From: Donghicola tyrosinivorans
GTDB taxonomy: Bacteria; Pseudomonadota; Alphaproteobacteria; Rhodobacterales; Rhodobacteraceae
DNA: 64,000 nt
Reading direction: 5' to 3'
Assembly (NCBI RefSeq): GCF_003003355.1
Contig: NZ_PVTQ01000003.1
Location: forward strand, 372,001-436,000
The notes beneath the pieces are model-generated. The model did no database searches and was not told the origin of the DNA. It saw only the letters and a list, made by a program, of their open reading frames with translations. This document shows, piece by piece, positions 34,405 to 43,147 of the stretch (positions are counted from its first letter, which is position 1; each line of letters starts with the position of its first letter). Position numbers and translations under genes: made by a program.

Positions 34405-35214
34405 ATGGGCGAGAGCATCGGGATTGTCATTACGGGCGCATCGGGCCGTATGGGCCAGATGCTGATCAAGACAGTGATCGAGCGTGAGGGCGTGACCCTT
34501 GCGGGCGCTGTCGAACGTCCGGGCCATGACTGGGTTGGCAAGGATCTGGGCGTGCTGATGGGCGGTACCGAAAGCGGTGTGATCGTCAGCGATGACCCCA
34601 CAGCGGCCTTTGCGGGCGCAGGCGCCGTGATCGACTTTACCGCCCCCGCAGCCACGATTTCCTTTGCAAAAGCGGCTGCCAGCACCGGAACTGCCCATAT
34701 CATCGGCACCACTGGCTTTACCGAAGAGGACCTTGCCGCCCTGAAAGAAGCAGGCGCAGGCAACGTCACCGTCCGCGCTGGCAACATGAGCCTAGGGGTC
34801 AATCTGCTGGTCCAGCTAACCAAAAAGGTCGCTGAGGCGCTGGACGAAGATTACGACATCGAAGTGATCGAGGCGCACCACCGTCGCAAGGTTGATGCCC
34901 CCTCGGGCACCGCCCTGATGCTGGGTGAGGCCGCTGCCGAAGGGCGCGGTGTGGCGCTGAAAGATGTTGAGGATCGCGCCCGTGACGGCATCACCGGTGC
35001 CCGCGAACGGGGTGCCATCGGGTTCTCGGTGATTCGCGGCGGCGATATCATTGGCGAGCATGACGTGATGTTCGCAGCCGATGGCGAGCGGATCACCTTG
35101 CGCCATGTGGCCAGCGACCGGTCGGTCTTTGCGCGGGGCGCGGTGAAGGCCGCACTGTGGGCGCAGGGGAAAGATGCGGGCGCATATGATATGATGGACG
35201 TGCTGGGGCTCTGA
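34405..35214 (+). CDS. dapB: 4-hydroxy-tetrahydrodipicolinate reductase
   Basis: 269 residues from ATG 34405 (AGGAACAGG upstream). N-terminal Rossmann motif [19 protein letters not shown], central [14 protein letters not shown] and [10 protein letters not shown], and substrate loop [20 protein letters not shown] with catalytic His/Lys. It reduces HTPA to tetrahydrodipicolinate with NAD(P)H in lysine and diaminopimelate synthesis. It is transcribed alone; the next gene starts 96 bases later behind a strong hairpin. Confidence 0.97.
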   Translation: MGESIGIVITGASGRMGQMLIKTVIEREGVTLAGAVERPGHDWVGKDLGVLMGGTESGVIVSDDPTAAFAGAGAVIDFTAPAATISFAKAAASTGTAHIIGTTGFTEEDLAALKEAGAGNVTVRAGNMSLGVNLLVQLTKKVAEALDEDYDIEVIEAHHRRKVDAPSGTALMLGEAAAEGRGVALKDVEDRARDGITGARERGAIGFSVIRGGDIIGEHDVMFAADGERITLRHVASDRSVFARGAVKAALWAQGKDAGAYDMMDVLGL

Positions 35215-35265
35215 GTCGCCTGTCACACCTCACTGCACTGTGATCTGACGTATGTGATCTAAAGT

Positions 35266-35305
35266 AGGCTCCGGCGCGTTACTTCCTTGAAGTAATCCGG
35301 AGCTT
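35266..35305 (+). promoter_or_regulatory. Hairpin enclosing the ribosome-binding site of the gene at 35311
   Basis: GCTCCGG (35268-35274) pairs with CCGGAGC (35297-35303), extended by one A-U and one G-U, and TTACTTC (35279-35285) pairs with GAAGTAA (35289-35295) around CTT. The only good Shine-Dalgarno, GGAG (35299-35302), lies in the outer stem 8 bases before the ATG. No T-run follows, so a terminator for dapB is unlikely. Translational control by melting or ligand is inferred. Confidence 0.5.
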
Positions 35306-35310
35306 GCCTG

Positions 35311-35661
35311 ATGAGATACGCGATTTTCTTAACTGCATTACTGGCTGGAACTGCCGCCAACGCTGACGCGCTGGATGTGGTCGATAGCAAATCCAATTTC
35401 GTTCAGATCGTGAAGGGCAAAGACCTGACGCGGATGGGTATGACCCTGCAAGTTACTGAAAACGGGCAGATAACTGGACGCGCCTTTGGCAAGGATGTCT
35501 CTGGCGAGTGGCGCTGGCAGGACGGATATTTCTGCCGCAGCCTTTACTGGGGCAGCCGCGATCTGGGGGACAATTGCCAGCAGGTCGCCATTGATGATGG
35601 CGATATCCGGTTCACCTCGGATCGGGGCAAGGGGCAGCACGCGAACTTTGATCTGCGCTGA
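35311..35661 (+). CDS. Small secreted protein of unknown function
   Basis: 116 residues. A signal peptide (MRYAIFLTALLAGTAANADA, cleavage near ANA-D) is followed by about 95 residues of beta-rich sequence with two Cys (YFCRSLYWGSRDLGDNCQQV) that could form a disulfide in the periplasm. I recognise no catalytic motif. Similar small proteins occur in Rhodobacteraceae and are sometimes mislabelled as dihydrodipicolinate reductase because of the dapB neighbour. The ribosome-binding site is inside a strong hairpin, which points to post-transcriptional control. Confidence 0.78.
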   Translation: MRYAIFLTALLAGTAANADALDVVDSKSNFVQIVKGKDLTRMGMTLQVTENGQITGRAFGKDVSGEWRWQDGYFCRSLYWGSRDLGDNCQQVAIDDGDIRFTSDRGKGQHANFDLR

Positions 35662-35691
35662 TCCCCTTCGGTTTTGCGTCATGACATCGGG

Positions 35692-35871
35692 TCAGAAATC
35701 GACCGCGATGCCTTTCTTTTCCCAGTCGCCATAGCGCACAGGCTCGGGGCCATCACGGCCGCCAAGCTCGGTCGGCATCTGGACTTTTTCCGCGTTTTTG
35801 CGGCGCTCTTCGGCTTCGGCCAAGGCGCGCAGGGCGGCGGGGGGAAGGTCACGCTTGTCTTCTTCGCTCAT
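35692..35871 (-). CDS. DUF1674 protein (SdhAF4-like succinate dehydrogenase assembly factor)
   Basis: 59 residues from ATG 35871 (AAAGGAAC upstream). The C-terminal motif LGGRDGPEPVRYGDWEKKGIAVDF-type (ends GDWEKKGIAVDF) is that of DUF1674, the bacterial counterpart of mitochondrial Sdh8/SDHAF4, which protects free flavinylated SdhA during assembly of complex II. The N-terminal half is charged and probably disordered. The gene is divergent from rsmB. No sdh genes are in the window. Confidence 0.9.
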   Translation of the reverse strand: MSEEDKRDLPPAALRALAEAEERRKNAEKVQMPTELGGRDGPEPVRYGDWEKKGIAVDF

Positions 35872-35943
35872 GTCGGTTCCTTTCCGGCTTGCGTCTTGAT
35901 ATACGCGCGCTCTGCCTGCGGGCAAGATGACGGAGTGTTACAC

Positions 35944-37218
35944 ATGGATCAAAGCGGCCTCGCCCCGCGCCGTACGGCGCTGTACCTTCTGGACCAGATC
36001 ACCGGTGAAGGCCGGCTTATGGCTGAGTTGATCGCCAATGGCGTGCTGGAACGTCTGGCCCCCGAGGACCGCGCCCGTGCGCAAAGTCTTGTTATGGACA
36101 CCCTGCGCGGGATGGAGCGGGCCGACCGTCTGCTGCAAAAGAACCTGAACCGCCAGCCCGGTCTGACCGTGATGAACGCCCTGCGTCTTGGCGTGACCGA
36201 GATTTGCGGACGCAAAGAGGCGGCCTATGGCGTGGTGAACAGCTATGTCGAGATCATCGCCCGCAATAAGCGCGCCAGTCAGATGAAGGGTCTGGTGAAC
36301 GCGGTTCTGCGCAAATACGCCGACGACGGTGCCGAGGCATGGGACAAGCTGCGCACCCCCCGCACGCCGAAATGGCTGCGCGACCCTCTGGGCGAGGCAT
36401 GGGGTGCGAAGGTCATGACCGCGATGGAAGAGGCGCATTTCAAAGGCGCTCCGCTGGATTTGACTGCCAAGGGCGATGCCGCTGCGCTGGCGGAACGGCT
36501 GGGGGGCGAGTTGCTGCCCACCGGTTCCGTGCGCTTGCAGGACCCCGGTCAGGTGACCGCGCTGGATGGCTATGAGGCGGGTGACTGGTGGGTGCAGGAT
36601 GCCGCCGCCGCGATTCCCGCCCGCCTGTTGAATGCCCAGAAGGGCGAGGATGTTCTGGACCTGTGTTCTGCGCCGGGGGGCAAGACGCTGCAAATGGCGG
36701 CGGCAGGGGCGAATGTCACCGCGCTTGATATCTCGGAAGAGCGTTTGAAGCGCGTCCATGAAAACCTTGAACGTTGCGGCCTGACAGCCAATGCCATGCA
36801 AGGGGACGCTTTGGAACACGAAGGCCGGTATGACGCGATTCTCTTGGACGCGCCTTGCTCGGCCACGGGCACCATCCGCCGCCACCCTGATCTGCCCTAC
36901 GCCAAGGACGGCAGCGGCTTTTTCGCGCTGATGGAGCTGCAAGAGGTTATGATCGACCGCGCCCTCAGCCTGCTGAAACCGGGCGGCCGTCTGGTCTATT
37001 GCACCTGTTCGCTGCTGCCCGATGAGGGCGAGGTTCAGATCGAAGAATTGCTGGATCGTAACCCCAATGTACGAGTCGATAGCAGCATCCAGAACCTGCC
37101 TTGGGTTGATCCCGCGTGGCGCAGCCCCGAGGGCGGATTGCGCCTGCGACCCGATTTCTGGCCTGAACGGGGCGGGATGGACGGCTTTTACATGGCGGTC
37201 CTGCGTCCTACTGCGTGA
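35944..37218 (+). CDS. rsmB: 16S rRNA m5C967 methyltransferase family protein (RsmB/NOP)
   Basis: 424 residues from ATG 35944 (CGGAG 9 bases upstream); an upstream ATG in frame would overlap the divergent DUF1674 gene. An NusB-like RNA-binding domain (residues 5-140) precedes the SAM domain with DLCSAPGGKTLQMAAAGANV, LLDAPCSATGTIRRHPDLPY (Cys of motif VI neighbourhood) and LVYCTCSLLPDEGE (catalytic Cys region). It methylates C967 of 16S rRNA. The order rsmB-heparinase-purH-lspA is conserved in Rhodobacterales. Confidence 0.93.
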   Translation: MDQSGLAPRRTALYLLDQITGEGRLMAELIANGVLERLAPEDRARAQSLVMDTLRGMERADRLLQKNLNRQPGLTVMNALRLGVTEICGRKEAAYGVVNSYVEIIARNKRASQMKGLVNAVLRKYADDGAEAWDKLRTPRTPKWLRDPLGEAWGAKVMTAMEEAHFKGAPLDLTAKGDAAALAERLGGELLPTGSVRLQDPGQVTALDGYEAGDWWVQDAAAAIPARLLNAQKGEDVLDLCSAPGGKTLQMAAAGANVTALDISEERLKRVHENLERCGLTANAMQGDALEHEGRYDAILLDAPCSATGTIRRHPDLPYAKDGSGFFALMELQEVMIDRALSLLKPGGRLVYCTCSLLPDEGEVQIEELLDRNPNVRVDSSIQNLPWVDPAWRSPEGGLRLRPDFWPERGGMDGFYMAVLRPTA

Positions 37219-37243
37219 CTTTTCCGGAATTCCGGCGTAAAAT

Positions 37244-37287
37244 CCCTGCCAAAGAGCAGAGCCTGCAACGACGGGCAATTGGCAGGG
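37244..37287 (+). promoter_or_regulatory. Hairpin before the heparinase gene
   Basis: CCCTGCCAA (37244-37252) and TTGGCAGGG (37279-37287) are perfectly complementary. The right arm contains the only Shine-Dalgarno-like AGGG, 11 bases before ATG 37299. Just upstream CCGGAATTCCGG (37224-37235) is a perfect palindrome. An attenuator or partial terminator after rsmB is possible; no T-run is present. Confidence 0.4.
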
Positions 37288-37298
37288 CAGACTAACAG

Positions 37299-39047
37299 AT
37301 GGCAGAGATGCTTGACTGGAGCGAGCGGCGTACCCGCGCGTTCAACCGCTTTCATGCGCGGGCCGGAATTTGGGGCTCAAAGGCGACAGGCTTTACCACA
37401 ACGCCTGAACCTTTAACCATTGGCACCTACGCCAAGGGGCGCCAGTTGGTGCATGGCAACTACCTATTCGCTGGCTATCTGGTCGAGGCACCGGGCGTGT
37501 CCATTTGGGACGTGACGCCCCCTGACAGCCGTTTCACTGCCGAAATTCATGGATGTGCATGGCTGGACGATCTGGCCGCCGCTGGGGACCCGCAAGCGCG
37601 GGAACTGGCGCGGACGTGGGTCTTTGACTGGATTCGCCGTTATGACAGCGGCAAGGGTTCGGGCTGGGTGCCGGAACTGACAGGTCGTCGCCTGATCCGC
37701 TGGATCAACCACGCGCTCTTTATCCTTCGCGGCGCATCGCCCGAAGAATCCGCGACGTTCTTTCGCGCAATGGCCCGCCAGCACGCCTTTTTGGTGCGAC
37801 GCTGGCGTGTGGCCGTCGAGGGGATGCCCCGCTTTGAGGCTCTGACCGGTCTGATCTATGCGGGCATCGCGCTGGAGGGACTGGATGAAAGCGTGGGCGG
37901 CGCCGCTGCCGCGTTGGCCAAGGATTGCGACCGGCAGGTTGACGCTACGGGCGGCATTCCCACCCGCAATCCCGAAGAATTGCTGGATGTGTTTAACCTT
38001 TTGCTCTGGGCCCGCATGGCGCTGGAACAATCGGGCCATTCGGTCCCCGAGGCTTTGACAGGGGCGATCCAGCGGATCGTGCCTACCTTGCGTGCCCTGC
38101 GCCATTCCGACGGAGGTCTCGCGCGGTTCCACGGTGGCGGGCGCGGGCGTCCAGGCCAACTGGATCGCGCCCTAGCCGATGCGCGGGTGAAAGAGCGCCC
38201 CGGCAACGGGTTGCACATGGGCTATGCCCGTATGTCTGCAGGCCGTACCAGCATCATCATCGATGCCGCGAAACTACCAGAGGGGCGGGCCAGCGTGAAC
38301 GCCAATGCCTCGACCCTTGCGTTTGAGCTGACCTCTGGGCGGCGTCCTGTGGTGGTCAACAGCGGCTCAGGTGCGCCGTTCGGGCAGAAATGGTGGCGGG
38401 CAGGGCGGGCCACGCCCTCGCAGTCCACATTGGGGCTGGACGGGATCAGCCTTGCGCAACTGGCTCCGCCGCAAAAGATCGACGGCTTGATGCGGGAATT
38501 GCTGCAAGACGGTCCAAAGGACGTGCGCGCCCACCTTAGCCAATCGCCTGAAGGCATCCGGTTTGAAGGCGGCCATGACGCCTACGTGCAGGACTTCGGC
38601 CTGACTCACGCCCGCATACTGGATCTGTCGTTCGATGGCCGCGCCTTCTCTGGCGAGGATCTTCTGGCGGTGCTGGACCGCCCTGCGCAGCGCCGTTTTG
38701 ACGATGCGATTGATGAAACCGGCCTGCAAGGCATTCCCTTCAGCATCCGGTTCCACCTGCATCCTGACGTAGACGCCAGTCTGGACATGGGGGGCAGCGC
38801 GGTCTCAATCACACTTTTAAGTGGTGAGGTTTGGGTCTTCCGCCACGATAGCGTGGGCGATCTGACCATTCAGCCCAGTGCATATCTGGAAAAAGGGCGA
38901 CTAAAGCCCCGATCTGCGAAACAGATCGTTTTATCCGCCCGCGCTTTGGATTATGCGACGCGCATCCGCTGGTCTTTTGCCAAAGCACAGGATAGCGAGG
39001 GCGCCATCCGCGACCTGACCCCTGTTTTGGCCGAGATCGCCGACTGA
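37299..39047 (+). CDS. Heparinase II/III family protein
   Basis: 582 residues. An N-terminal alpha/alpha toroid (about 60-300; [34 protein letters not shown]) is followed by a beta-sandwich heparinase II/III-like domain ([33 protein letters not shown]). Polysaccharide lyases of this superfamily cleave uronic-acid polymers, but this alphaproteobacterial clade has no proven substrate and no signal peptide. It might instead act on a cytoplasmic or cell-wall glycan. It lies between rsmB and purH, 25 bases before purH. Confidence 0.85.
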   Translation: MAEMLDWSERRTRAFNRFHARAGIWGSKATGFTTTPEPLTIGTYAKGRQLVHGNYLFAGYLVEAPGVSIWDVTPPDSRFTAEIHGCAWLDDLAAAGDPQARELARTWVFDWIRRYDSGKGSGWVPELTGRRLIRWINHALFILRGASPEESATFFRAMARQHAFLVRRWRVAVEGMPRFEALTGLIYAGIALEGLDESVGGAAAALAKDCDRQVDATGGIPTRNPEELLDVFNLLLWARMALEQSGHSVPEALTGAIQRIVPTLRALRHSDGGLARFHGGGRGRPGQLDRALADARVKERPGNGLHMGYARMSAGRTSIIIDAAKLPEGRASVNANASTLAFELTSGRRPVVVNSGSGAPFGQKWWRAGRATPSQSTLGLDGISLAQLAPPQKIDGLMRELLQDGPKDVRAHLSQSPEGIRFEGGHDAYVQDFGLTHARILDLSFDGRAFSGEDLLAVLDRPAQRRFDDAIDETGLQGIPFSIRFHLHPDVDASLDMGGSAVSITLLSGEVWVFRHDSVGDLTIQPSAYLEKGRLKPRSAKQIVLSARALDYATRIRWSFAKAQDSEGAIRDLTPVLAEIAD

Positions 39048-39072
39048 TGTGAACCGCCAGGAGACCCCCTCT

Positions 39073-40662
39073 ATGCAAGACCTCGCCCCGCTGCGCCGCG
39101 CGCTCATCTCTGTTTCCGATAAAACCGGCCTGATCGATCTGGGCAAAGCTCTTGCCGATCGCGGCGTCGAGCTGCTGTCCACCGGCGGCACCGCCAAGGC
39201 ACTGCGCGAAGCAGGTCTGGCCGTGAAGGACGTTTCCGAAGTCACCAACTTCCCCGAGATGATGGACGGCCGCGTTAAGACCCTGCACCCGATGGTGCAC
39301 GGCGGTCTGCTGGCTCTGCGCGACAACGGCACCCACGTTCAGGCGATGCAGGAACACGGCATCCCCGAGATCGACCTGCTGATCGTGAACCTCTATCCGT
39401 TCGAAGCGGCTCTGGCCCGCGGCGCGGAATACGATGAGATGATCGAGAACATCGACATCGGCGGCCCCGCAATGATCCGCGCGGCAGCGAAGAACCACGG
39501 GTTTGTCACCACTATCGTTGATGTCGAAGACTACGACGCACTGGTGGCTGAACTGGACGCGAACGACGGCAAGACCGGTTACAAGTTCCGCCAGAAGATG
39601 GCCCAGAACGCCTATGCCCGCACCGCTGCCTATGACGCCGCAGTGTCGAACTGGATGGCAGGCGCTGCCGAGGTTGAGACCCCCCGCCGCCGTGCCTTTG
39701 CCGGTCAGCTGAAGCAGACCCTGCGTTACGGCGAAAACCCCCACCAGTCGGCCTCGTTCTACGTGGATGGCGCGGACCGCCCCGGCGTGTCGAACTTTGT
39801 CCAGCATCAGGGCAAGGAACTGAGCTACAACAACATCAACGACACCGACGCGGCGTTCGAACTGGTGTCGGAATTCCTGCCCACCGATGGTCCCGCCTGT
39901 GCGATCATCAAGCACGCCAACCCCTGTGGTGTGGCCCGTGGCGAGACCCTGACCGAAGCTTACCAGCGCGCGTTTGACTGTGACCGTACCAGCGCGTTCG
40001 GCGGCATTATCGCGCTGAACCAGACCTTGGACGCGGCCACTGCCGAAGCGATCTGCGAAATCTTCACCGAGGTTGTCATCGCCCCCGGCGCGGATGCAGC
40101 CGCTCAGGAAATCTTTGCGAAGAAGAAAAACCTGCGTCTGCTGACCACCCCCGGCCTTGCGAACCCCGCAGCGGCCAGCGTGGCGTTCAAGCAGGTGTCG
40201 GGCGGTCTGCTGGTGCAGGACCGTGACAACGGCATGATGTCCTTTGACAAGCTGGAAGTCGTGACCAAGCGCGCGCCCACCCAGCAGGAACTGGACGATC
40301 TGCTGTTCGCATGGACCGTTGCCAAGCACGTCAAATCGAACGCCATCATCTACGCAAAGAACCGTGCCACCGTTGGTATCGGCGCTGGCCAGATGAGCCG
40401 CGTGGACAGCACCCGTATCGCCGCCCGCAAGAGCGCCGACATGGCCGAGGTTCTGGGTCTGGCAAAGCCGACCGTCGACGGCTCGGTCGTGGCGTCGGAC
40501 GCGTTCTTCCCCTTCGCTGATGGTCTGCTGACCGCCGCTGAGGCAGGCGCAACCGCTGTGATCCAGCCCGGTGGCTCGATCCGTGACGAAGACGTGATCA
40601 AAGCGGCAGATGACGCCGGTCTGGCGATGGTGTTTACCCGCCAGCGTCATTTCCGTCACTAA
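39073..40662 (+). CDS. purH: Bifunctional AICAR transformylase / IMP cyclohydrolase
   Basis: 529 residues from ATG 39073 (CAGGAG upstream); a GTG at 39049 is in frame but unneeded. The MGS-like cyclohydrolase domain ([35 protein letters not shown]) occupies the first ~200 residues. The transformylase domain follows with [28 protein letters not shown] and [13 protein letters not shown]. It carries out the last two steps of IMP synthesis. lspA starts 9 bases after its stop. Confidence 0.98.
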   Translation: MQDLAPLRRALISVSDKTGLIDLGKALADRGVELLSTGGTAKALREAGLAVKDVSEVTNFPEMMDGRVKTLHPMVHGGLLALRDNGTHVQAMQEHGIPEIDLLIVNLYPFEAALARGAEYDEMIENIDIGGPAMIRAAAKNHGFVTTIVDVEDYDALVAELDANDGKTGYKFRQKMAQNAYARTAAYDAAVSNWMAGAAEVETPRRRAFAGQLKQTLRYGENPHQSASFYVDGADRPGVSNFVQHQGKELSYNNINDTDAAFELVSEFLPTDGPACAIIKHANPCGVARGETLTEAYQRAFDCDRTSAFGGIIALNQTLDAATAEAICEIFTEVVIAPGADAAAQEIFAKKKNLRLLTTPGLANPAAASVAFKQVSGGLLVQDRDNGMMSFDKLEVVTKRAPTQQELDDLLFAWTVAKHVKSNAIIYAKNRATVGIGAGQMSRVDSTRIAARKSADMAEVLGLAKPTVDGSVVASDAFFPFADGLLTAAEAGATAVIQPGGSIRDEDVIKAADDAGLAMVFTRQRHFRH

Positions 40663-40671
40663 GGAGCGCTG

Positions 40672-41163
40672 ATGTCGCGGACGGCAGTACATATCTTCTG
40701 GCCCGCCTTCTGGGTCTTTCTGGCTGATCAGGCCAGCAAGTACGTCGTGGTCCATCTGATGGGCCTGATGACCAAACTTCAGATTGATGTACTGCCGCCG
40801 CTGCTGCAATTCCGCATGGCGTGGAACCGCGGCGTAAACTTTGGCCTGTTTCCGGCAGAGGCGGATGCAGGCCGCTGGTTTTTGATCGCCATCGCACTGG
40901 TGATCAGCCTTGGCGTGATTTTCTGGATGGTGCGCAGTCGCGCCTCCCGCATGGCCTGTATTTCGGCAGGTCTTCTGGTGGGCGGCGCGTTGGGAAATGT
41001 GGTGGATCGGGTGCTATATGGCGCGGTCGCGGATTTCCTGAACATGAGCTGTTGCGGCATCAATAACCCGTTTTCCTTCAATATTGCCGATATCGCGGTT
41101 TTTGCAGGCGCAATCGGGTTGGTTCTGTTCGATCCCAAGTCGGCCGAGAAAAAGGGTGCGTGA
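40672..41163 (+). CDS. lspA: Lipoprotein signal peptidase II
   Basis: 163 residues, four predicted membrane segments. Aspartic protease dyad D121 (YGAVADFL) and D140 (FNIADIAV), spaced 19 as in characterised LspA; FRMAWNRGVNFGLF is the conserved NxGxxFG motif. It removes signal peptides from diacylated prolipoproteins at the inner membrane. AAGGAG precedes ATG 40672. Several of its likely substrates are in this window (17289, 41218, 47691). Confidence 0.96.
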   Translation: MSRTAVHIFWPAFWVFLADQASKYVVVHLMGLMTKLQIDVLPPLLQFRMAWNRGVNFGLFPAEADAGRWFLIAIALVISLGVIFWMVRSRASRMACISAGLLVGGALGNVVDRVLYGAVADFLNMSCCGINNPFSFNIADIAVFAGAIGLVLFDPKSAEKKGA

Positions 41164-41217
41164 CCTCGCCCCCAAGTTCCGGTATTCGTTGGCGAAAGTA
41201 GCGGAGGTTTTGTCGGC

Positions 41218-41688
41218 ATGAAGCGTGTCGTGCTTATCATAGCAGCTCTGGCCCTGACGGCTTGTCAGGACGGCAACCCCGACCGGCTGTCGCAGGGGCC
41301 CGATGAATTTGCCATCGTGCCGCCCAAGGCGCTGGAGTTGCCTGAAACCAACGAACTGCCGACCCCGACCCCCGGCTCTGCCAACCGCACGGATCAAACG
41401 CCGCTGGCCGATGGTATCGCGGCCCTTGGCGGACGCGGCGCGCCTTCGGGCGCAGGTATCCCTGCCGCCGATGGCGCATTGGTCAATTACGCATCGCGTG
41501 GGGGCGTCAGCCCCGATATCCGCGCCGTTCTACAGGCCGAGGATAAAGATTTCATTAAATCCCGCCGCCGTCTGCTGGGACCGCGTCTGCCCTATAGCGA
41601 GATGCGCCTTGATCCCTACACGGTTCTGGAAAGCTATCGCGCCCGTGGTTACCGCACCCCGTCCGCGCCGGTGCTTTCGGACGAATAA
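41218..41688 (+). CDS. bamF: BamF-type (DUF3035) lipoprotein
   Basis: 156 residues. Signal MKRVVLIIAALALTACQDG with lipobox LTAC (lipid Cys 16). QGPDEFAIVPPKALELPE directly after is the DUF3035 hallmark of alphaproteobacterial BamF, an accessory lipoprotein of the outer-membrane beta-barrel assembly machine described in Caulobacter. The rest is Pro/Gly-rich with ILGPRLPYSEM-like sequence near the end. GGAGG precedes ATG 41218. It follows lspA by 54 bases. Confidence 0.85.
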   Translation: MKRVVLIIAALALTACQDGNPDRLSQGPDEFAIVPPKALELPETNELPTPTPGSANRTDQTPLADGIAALGGRGAPSGAGIPAADGALVNYASRGGVSPDIRAVLQAEDKDFIKSRRRLLGPRLPYSEMRLDPYTVLESYRARGYRTPSAPVLSDE

Positions 41689-41711
41689 TCTACCCTTTCC
41701 GGTCACACTGA

Positions 41712-41739
41712 CGTCAGCCCCCCTTGAAGCGGGCTGACG
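41712..41739 (+). other. 9-bp hairpin between bamF and the M16 operon
   Basis: CGTCAGCCC (41712-41720) pairs with GGGCTGACG (41731-41739) around a 10-base loop. It lacks a T-run. It may be a weak terminator of bamF or part of the M16 leader. Confidence 0.45.
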
Positions 41740-41777
41740 AACGCGTAGCTTCATCCCAAGCAGTGGAGGGAGACGTT

Positions 41778-43142
41778 ATGCGCGCCAGATATTTAGCACT
41801 GGGATTGATGGCAGGGCTTGCGGCCCCTGCGCTGGCCAGCTCTGACGGTGTCACCACATTCACTTTGGACAACGGCATGGATGTCGTGGTGATCGAGGAT
41901 CACCGCTCGACCGCTGTGACCCACATGGTCTGGTACAGGATCGGTGCGGCGGATGAACCCGCTGGCACCTCGGGCATCGCGCATTTCCTTGAGCATCTGA
42001 TGTTCAAGGGCACCGACAAGATGGACGCGGGCGAATTTTCCGCCACGGTCTCGGCTAATGGCGGGACGGATAACGCCTTCACCAGCTACGACTATACGGC
42101 CTACTATCAACGGGTTGCGGCGGATCGTCTGGACTTGATGATGCAGATGGAGGCCGACCGGATGGTCAACCTTCAGATGACCGAACAGGATGTCGCGACA
42201 GAGCGTGACGTGATCATCGAAGAGCGCAACATGCGGGTGGAAAACAGCCCTCAGTCGATCTTCAGCGAACAGATGTCGGCGGCTCAGTACATGAACCATC
42301 CCTACGGCACGCCGGTGATCGGCTGGCAGCATGAGATGGCCGCGCTGACCCAAGACGACGCCCTGTCGTTTTACCGCGAATACTATGCCCCCAATAACGC
42401 GATTCTGGTGGTGGCAGGGGATGTGACCCCTGATCAGGTGCGCACCTTGGCGGATCAGACCTATGGCGTTTTGCCTGCCAACCCCGACCTTCCCGAACGC
42501 ATCCGCCCGCAAGAGCCGCCGCAACTGTCGGCCCGCCGGATGGAATATGAGGACCCGCGCATCAGCCAGCCCTATCTGGTTCGAACCTATCTGGCGCCCG
42601 AACGTGATTCTGGCGCACAGGATGAGGCGGCGGCTCTGACCTTGCTGGCGAACCTTCTTGGCGGGGATTCGACCACTTCGCATCTGGCGGAAGAGCTGCA
42701 ATTCGATAGCGACGTGGCGGTCTATACCTCGGCCAGCTACAGCGGCGTGTCGATGGATGATACGACCTTCAGTCTGGTGGTGGTGCCCAAACAGGGTGTC
42801 ACGTTGGAAGAGGCCGAGGCCGCGATGGACGCCTCGATCGCGCGTTTTATGGAACAAGGCCCCGATGCAGACGAATTGGCCCGCATCAAGACCCAGTTCC
42901 GTGCCAGCGAGATCTACGCGATGGACAACACCGAAGGCCGCGCCAACAGCTATGGCCGCGCTTTGGCCGTGGGTTTGACCCTTGAGGACATCGATAACTG
43001 GCTGCCGCTGGTCGAGGCCACCACGCCCGATCAGATCATGGAGGCTGCTCGTAAAGTGTTCGATCCGCGCCGGTCGGTGACCGGATTTGTCGCGCCGCCG
43101 GCCAAAATTGAGGCCAGGTTAACCGAATCGAGCAAAGGATAA
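41778..43142 (+). CDS. M16 zinc metallopeptidase, catalytic subunit
   Basis: 454 residues from ATG 41778 (GGAGGGAG upstream). Signal peptide MRARYLALGLMAGLAAPALA is followed by an M16 fold with the inverted zinc motif HFLEH (H69, E72, H73), third ligand Glu in ERDVIIEERNMR, and the typical DNGMDVVVIEDHRS start. It should be a periplasmic peptidase related to mitochondrial processing peptidase/insulinase, with a clam-shell that degrades short peptides. It ends 5 bases before its partner. Confidence 0.92.
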   Translation: MRARYLALGLMAGLAAPALASSDGVTTFTLDNGMDVVVIEDHRSTAVTHMVWYRIGAADEPAGTSGIAHFLEHLMFKGTDKMDAGEFSATVSANGGTDNAFTSYDYTAYYQRVAADRLDLMMQMEADRMVNLQMTEQDVATERDVIIEERNMRVENSPQSIFSEQMSAAQYMNHPYGTPVIGWQHEMAALTQDDALSFYREYYAPNNAILVVAGDVTPDQVRTLADQTYGVLPANPDLPERIRPQEPPQLSARRMEYEDPRISQPYLVRTYLAPERDSGAQDEAAALTLLANLLGGDSTTSHLAEELQFDSDVAVYTSASYSGVSMDDTTFSLVVVPKQGVTLEEAEAAMDASIARFMEQGPDADELARIKTQFRASEIYAMDNTEGRANSYGRALAVGLTLEDIDNWLPLVEATTPDQIMEAARKVFDPRRSVTGFVAPPAKIEARLTESSKG

Positions 43143-43147
43143 GCGGG

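Noticed and set aside
38809-40809. A 666-codon minus-strand frame opposite purH and the heparinase 3' end
   Set aside because: Spans two real genes and lspA's start without any recognisable domain; a codon-bias shadow.
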